Shown here one piece after another: positions 23,251 through 24,615 of a DNA stretch of 24,615 nt; within the stretch, counting starts at the first letter, position 1; every line of letters starts with the position of its first letter. The notes below the pieces were generated by a model. That model saw only the letters and a list, made by a program, of their open reading frames with translations. It ran no database searches and was not told the DNA's origin. Made by a program: the position numbers and the translations under genes. The DNA is from a virus, in IMG/VR virus record IMGVR_UViG_3300017917_002849, positions 1 through 24,615 of that record; one strand, given 5' to 3'.

Positions 23251-23502
23251 TTATTTTTTATATACTGATGCGTTAGGATAGGTAGTTAGTAATATCATTT
23301 CATCCTTAGTCAATCGAATACTATTACCATTACCTTCAATTCGCCATATAAGTGAACGAAGTTCATCCGAAAACTTTTTACTCATATAACGCTTTTCAAT
23401 TCGTACATATCCACCAGAAGGTGATGTGATGGTAAGGCAAGCGGATTCTATTGACCACATCCATCGGTTATCAACTTTACAGGTGTAATATTTTGTACTC
23501 AT
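23251..23502 (-). CDS. Short protein of unknown function, 83 residues
   Basis: The product begins MSTKYYTCKVDNRWMWSIES and has a mixed beta/alpha pattern, with basic residues in the middle (IEKRYMSKKFSDELR) and no membrane segment. No family is recognised. It has the A-rich leader (AATTAAAATTAAAGT) before the ATG and a 16-base gap to the following gene start, so it belongs to the same small-gene cluster. Confidence 0.6.
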   Translation of the reverse strand: MSTKYYTCKVDNRWMWSIESACLTITSPSGGYVRIEKRYMSKKFSDELRSLIWRIEGNGNSIRLTKDEMILLTTYPNASVYKK

Positions 23503-23527
23503 ACTTTAATTTTAATTGATTATAAAA

Positions 23528-23734
23528 TTAATGAGCAAACAGTGCATCATCAAGCTCATAGAGCATATTATCTGTTAGTTCTGTTTTATAATGGCGCTTA
23601 ACCCACTTTCTGATGGGATCGAGAGTTTTAAGTACCATCTCTGGCTTCATCCCTTCCTCATCAAACATATCTTTAATTTCTACTTTAGTGATGCTCTTAA
23701 AATTAGCAACTACATCTTTAATAATGATATTCAT
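23528..23734 (-). CDS. Short acidic helical protein, 68 residues
   Basis: Two in-frame ATGs exist. I chose 23734 (MNIIIKDVVANFKSITKVEI) because the AAAATTAAAACAT leader, shared by the neighbours, lies directly before it; the other ATG at 23752 lies upstream of the leader. The protein is helical, with KVEIKDMFDEEGMKPEMVLK and a conserved-looking WVKRHYKTELT. No family is recognised. Confidence 0.62.
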   Translation of the reverse strand: MNIIIKDVVANFKSITKVEIKDMFDEEGMKPEMVLKTLDPIRKWVKRHYKTELTDNMLYELDDALFAH

Positions 23735-23756
23735 ATGTTTTAATTTTATCATGACG

Positions 23757-23764
23757 TAAATATA
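23757..23764 (-). promoter_or_regulatory. TATATTTA box inside the terminator tail, before the 68-residue gene
   Basis: The TATATTTA lies directly after the GC stem of the terminator, 22 bases before the ATG at 23734. One sequence may serve both as the terminator U-tract and as the next promoter. Confidence 0.4.
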
Positions 23765-23785
23765 AAGACGGGGCTTCGCCCCGTC
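23757..23785 (-). terminator. Intrinsic terminator hairpin after the 96-residue gene
   Basis: Read on the minus strand, GACGGGGC-GAA-GCCCCGTC at 23785-23767 forms a perfect 8-bp GC stem with a 3-base loop, four bases after the stop at 23790. It is followed by UUUAUAUUUA. The tail also contains the TATATTTA box that probably serves the next gene. Confidence 0.82.
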
Positions 23786-23789
23786 ACAT

Positions 23790-24080
23790 TTATTTGCTAT
23801 ATAGATTATTATAAGCAGCTATTATATTACTCATATATCGATCTATTTTTTCAGCATCGGATTTTGTATCATCACCAGCCCAATTCAACACACATGTCTC
23901 ATGTTGGCTGCGATGCCAATCTATACTATCATCTACTAACTTACCTAACTTAATAAACGTAACATATGAACCATCATTATCATCATGTACTTCATACCCT
24001 AATGATTCAGCATACTTATAAGCCGCTTTATTGATCATACTCTTAATTTCTTTCTTAGTCATACTTACAAACTTTATCAT
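23790..24080 (-). CDS. Small protein of unknown function, 96 residues
   Basis: The product begins MIKFVSMTKKEIKSMINKAA and is acidic, with a helical N-terminus and a mixed C-terminus (AEKIDRYMSNIIAAYNNLYS). No known family is recognised. The start at 24080 is five bases after the preceding stop. An alternative ATG (the Met at residue 7, 24062) is possible. A strong terminator follows the stop, so it probably ends a transcript. Confidence 0.62.
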   Translation of the reverse strand: MIKFVSMTKKEIKSMINKAAYKYAESLGYEVHDDNDGSYVTFIKLGKLVDDSIDWHRSQHETCVLNWAGDDTKSDAEKIDRYMSNIIAAYNNLYSK

Positions 24081-24085
24081 ACTTA

Positions 24086-24241
24086 TTATTTTAATGTTTC
24101 AATCAAATTAATACCTTCACTCTGACTAGCCACGGGTATTAGTTTACCTTCTCCCATAACATACCATCCATCATCTCTTAATTCAACTCTTAAAGGACCA
24201 CTTGTATCAAATGTTTCACCATCATCAAAAAATAATATCAT
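24086..24241 (-). CDS. Short protein of unknown function, 51 residues
   Basis: The product begins MILFFDDGETFDTSGPLRVE and contains LRDDGWYVMGEGKLIPVAS, so it is probably a small beta barrel. No known family is recognised. The start is preceded by AATTAAAATTAAAAGTT, the A-rich leader of the cluster, and a TATATTTA box about 20 bases further up. Confidence 0.6.
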   Translation of the reverse strand: MILFFDDGETFDTSGPLRVELRDDGWYVMGEGKLIPVASQSEGINLIETLK

Positions 24242-24263
24242 AACTTTTAATTTTAATTATACT

Positions 24264-24271
24264 TAAATATA
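24264..24271 (-). promoter_or_regulatory. TATATTTA box before the 51-residue gene
   Basis: Coding-strand TATATTTA lies 22 bases before the ATG at 24241, with the A-rich leader between them. Confidence 0.4.
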
Positions 24272-24286
24272 CATAACTAATTCTGA

Positions 24287-24445
24287 TCAGTAAAATGAAT
24301 TTACTTTTCCGTTTGGTAATATTTTATATAATATACCTTTAGACCATACACTTACTGGTTTATTTGTTTCGATTGCTTTATTGAGCGCTCTAGTGTATAC
24401 TGTCTTACTTAAGCCGTTAATTGTTGTTTTATTATTTACTTTCAT
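24287..24445 (-). CDS. Short basic protein of unknown function, 52 residues
   Basis: The product begins MKVNNKTTINGLSKTVYTRA and ends KGILYKILPNGKVNSFY. It is basic (lysine-rich) and may bind nucleic acid, but no family motif is visible. A TATATTCA box lies just upstream of the ATG, in the tail of the terminator of the preceding gene. Confidence 0.58.
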   Translation of the reverse strand: MKVNNKTTINGLSKTVYTRALNKAIETNKPVSVWSKGILYKILPNGKVNSFY

Positions 24446-24449
24446 AGCG

Positions 24450-24457
24450 TGAATATA
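24450..24457 (-). promoter_or_regulatory. TATATTCA box before the 52-residue gene
   Basis: Coding-strand TATATTCA lies four bases before the ATG at 24445, in the tail of the hairpin at 24462-24476, again pairing a terminator with a box. Confidence 0.35.
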
Positions 24458-24480
24458 TGAACGGGGTTCTGCCCCGCCTC
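24457..24480 (-). terminator. Terminator-like GC hairpin at the end of the last gene
   Basis: On the minus strand a 5-bp GC stem (CGGGG with CCCCG around a CAGAA loop, 24476-24462), extendable by two G-U pairs, lies a few bases after the stop at 24483. It resembles the hairpin at 23767-23785 in position and sequence. The tail is only moderately U-rich. Confidence 0.65.
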
Positions 24481-24482
24481 AT

Positions 24483-24615
24483 TTATTTACCATTTACTAC
24501 TATATACTTACCATCAACCACCTTAAAATATTGTTTATCAGACATATTTTTATCTATTAAATCATTCAGGTTGGTTAATGCATCCCTCAACTTATCCTCT
24601 AACGGATCAGCTACT
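24483..24615 (-). CDS. C-terminus of a short protein, cut by window edge
   Basis: A frame open to the window edge gives the last 44 residues of a protein: DPLEDKLRDALTNLNDLIDK, then KQYFKVVDGKYIVVNGK at the C-terminus. No family is recognised. The stop is followed by a terminator-like hairpin, so it probably ends a transcript. Confidence 0.6.
   Translation of the reverse strand, partial: VADPLEDKLRDALTNLNDLIDKNMSDKQYFKVVDGKYIVVNGK

Overview
The window is a piece of a large, AT-rich tailed-phage genome, most likely a myovirus related to the T4 supergroup that infects a Bacteroidota (Flavobacteriia-like) host. Several proteins recall T4 counterparts: a gp61-like primase, gp6-like and gp25-like baseplate wedge proteins, a gp5-like central spike and a gp55-like late sigma factor. 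The host guess rests on general Bacteroidota features: start codons preceded by A-rich leaders rather than Shine-Dalgarno sequences, AT-rich TATATTTA boxes that resemble the host TAnnTTTG element, and tail proteins with threonine tracts and Ser/Thr-rich domains. It is an inference. Every credible gene is on the minus strand, so the window is read from high to low coordinates.

Right arm (about 24615-22863): a run of short uncharacterised genes (50-100 residues), each with an A-rich leader, separated in two places by strong GC hairpin terminators. Next, about 22911-22680, comes a GC-rich, structured, apparently non-coding island, directly upstream of a GIY-YIG (T5orf172/MUG113-like) endonuclease gene and a small membrane protein gene.

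Middle (21799-12291): small accessory proteins, the gp55-like sigma factor, then the tail and baseplate block: spike, a coiled-coil basic protein, gp25-like and gp6-like wedge proteins, a GH19 endolysin-type hydrolase, a DNRLRE-like beta protein, a small helical protein and a 1460-residue giant tail/baseplate protein.

Left part (7862-86): three tail or fibre proteins. One has long threonine-rich, mucin-like tracts built on a 108-bp tandem repeat. Immediately downstream, in a tightly overlapped cassette, lie a GT-A-like protein, a SAM-methyltransferase-like protein, a GT32-type and a GT2-type glycosyltransferase. The next gene is a short paralogue of the C-terminus of one of the tail proteins. 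A GIY-YIG protein, the primase and the first codons of one more gene close the window.

The genes fit one late structural programme, driven by the gp55-like factor, that builds the baseplate, tail and fibres, plus a lysis or tail hydrolase. The two most interesting parts are the glycosylation cassette beside a threonine-rich tail protein, which suggests phage-directed decoration of the virion, and the structured GC island in front of the GIY-YIG gene. All coordinates and motifs were read by eye; no database or folding program was used.
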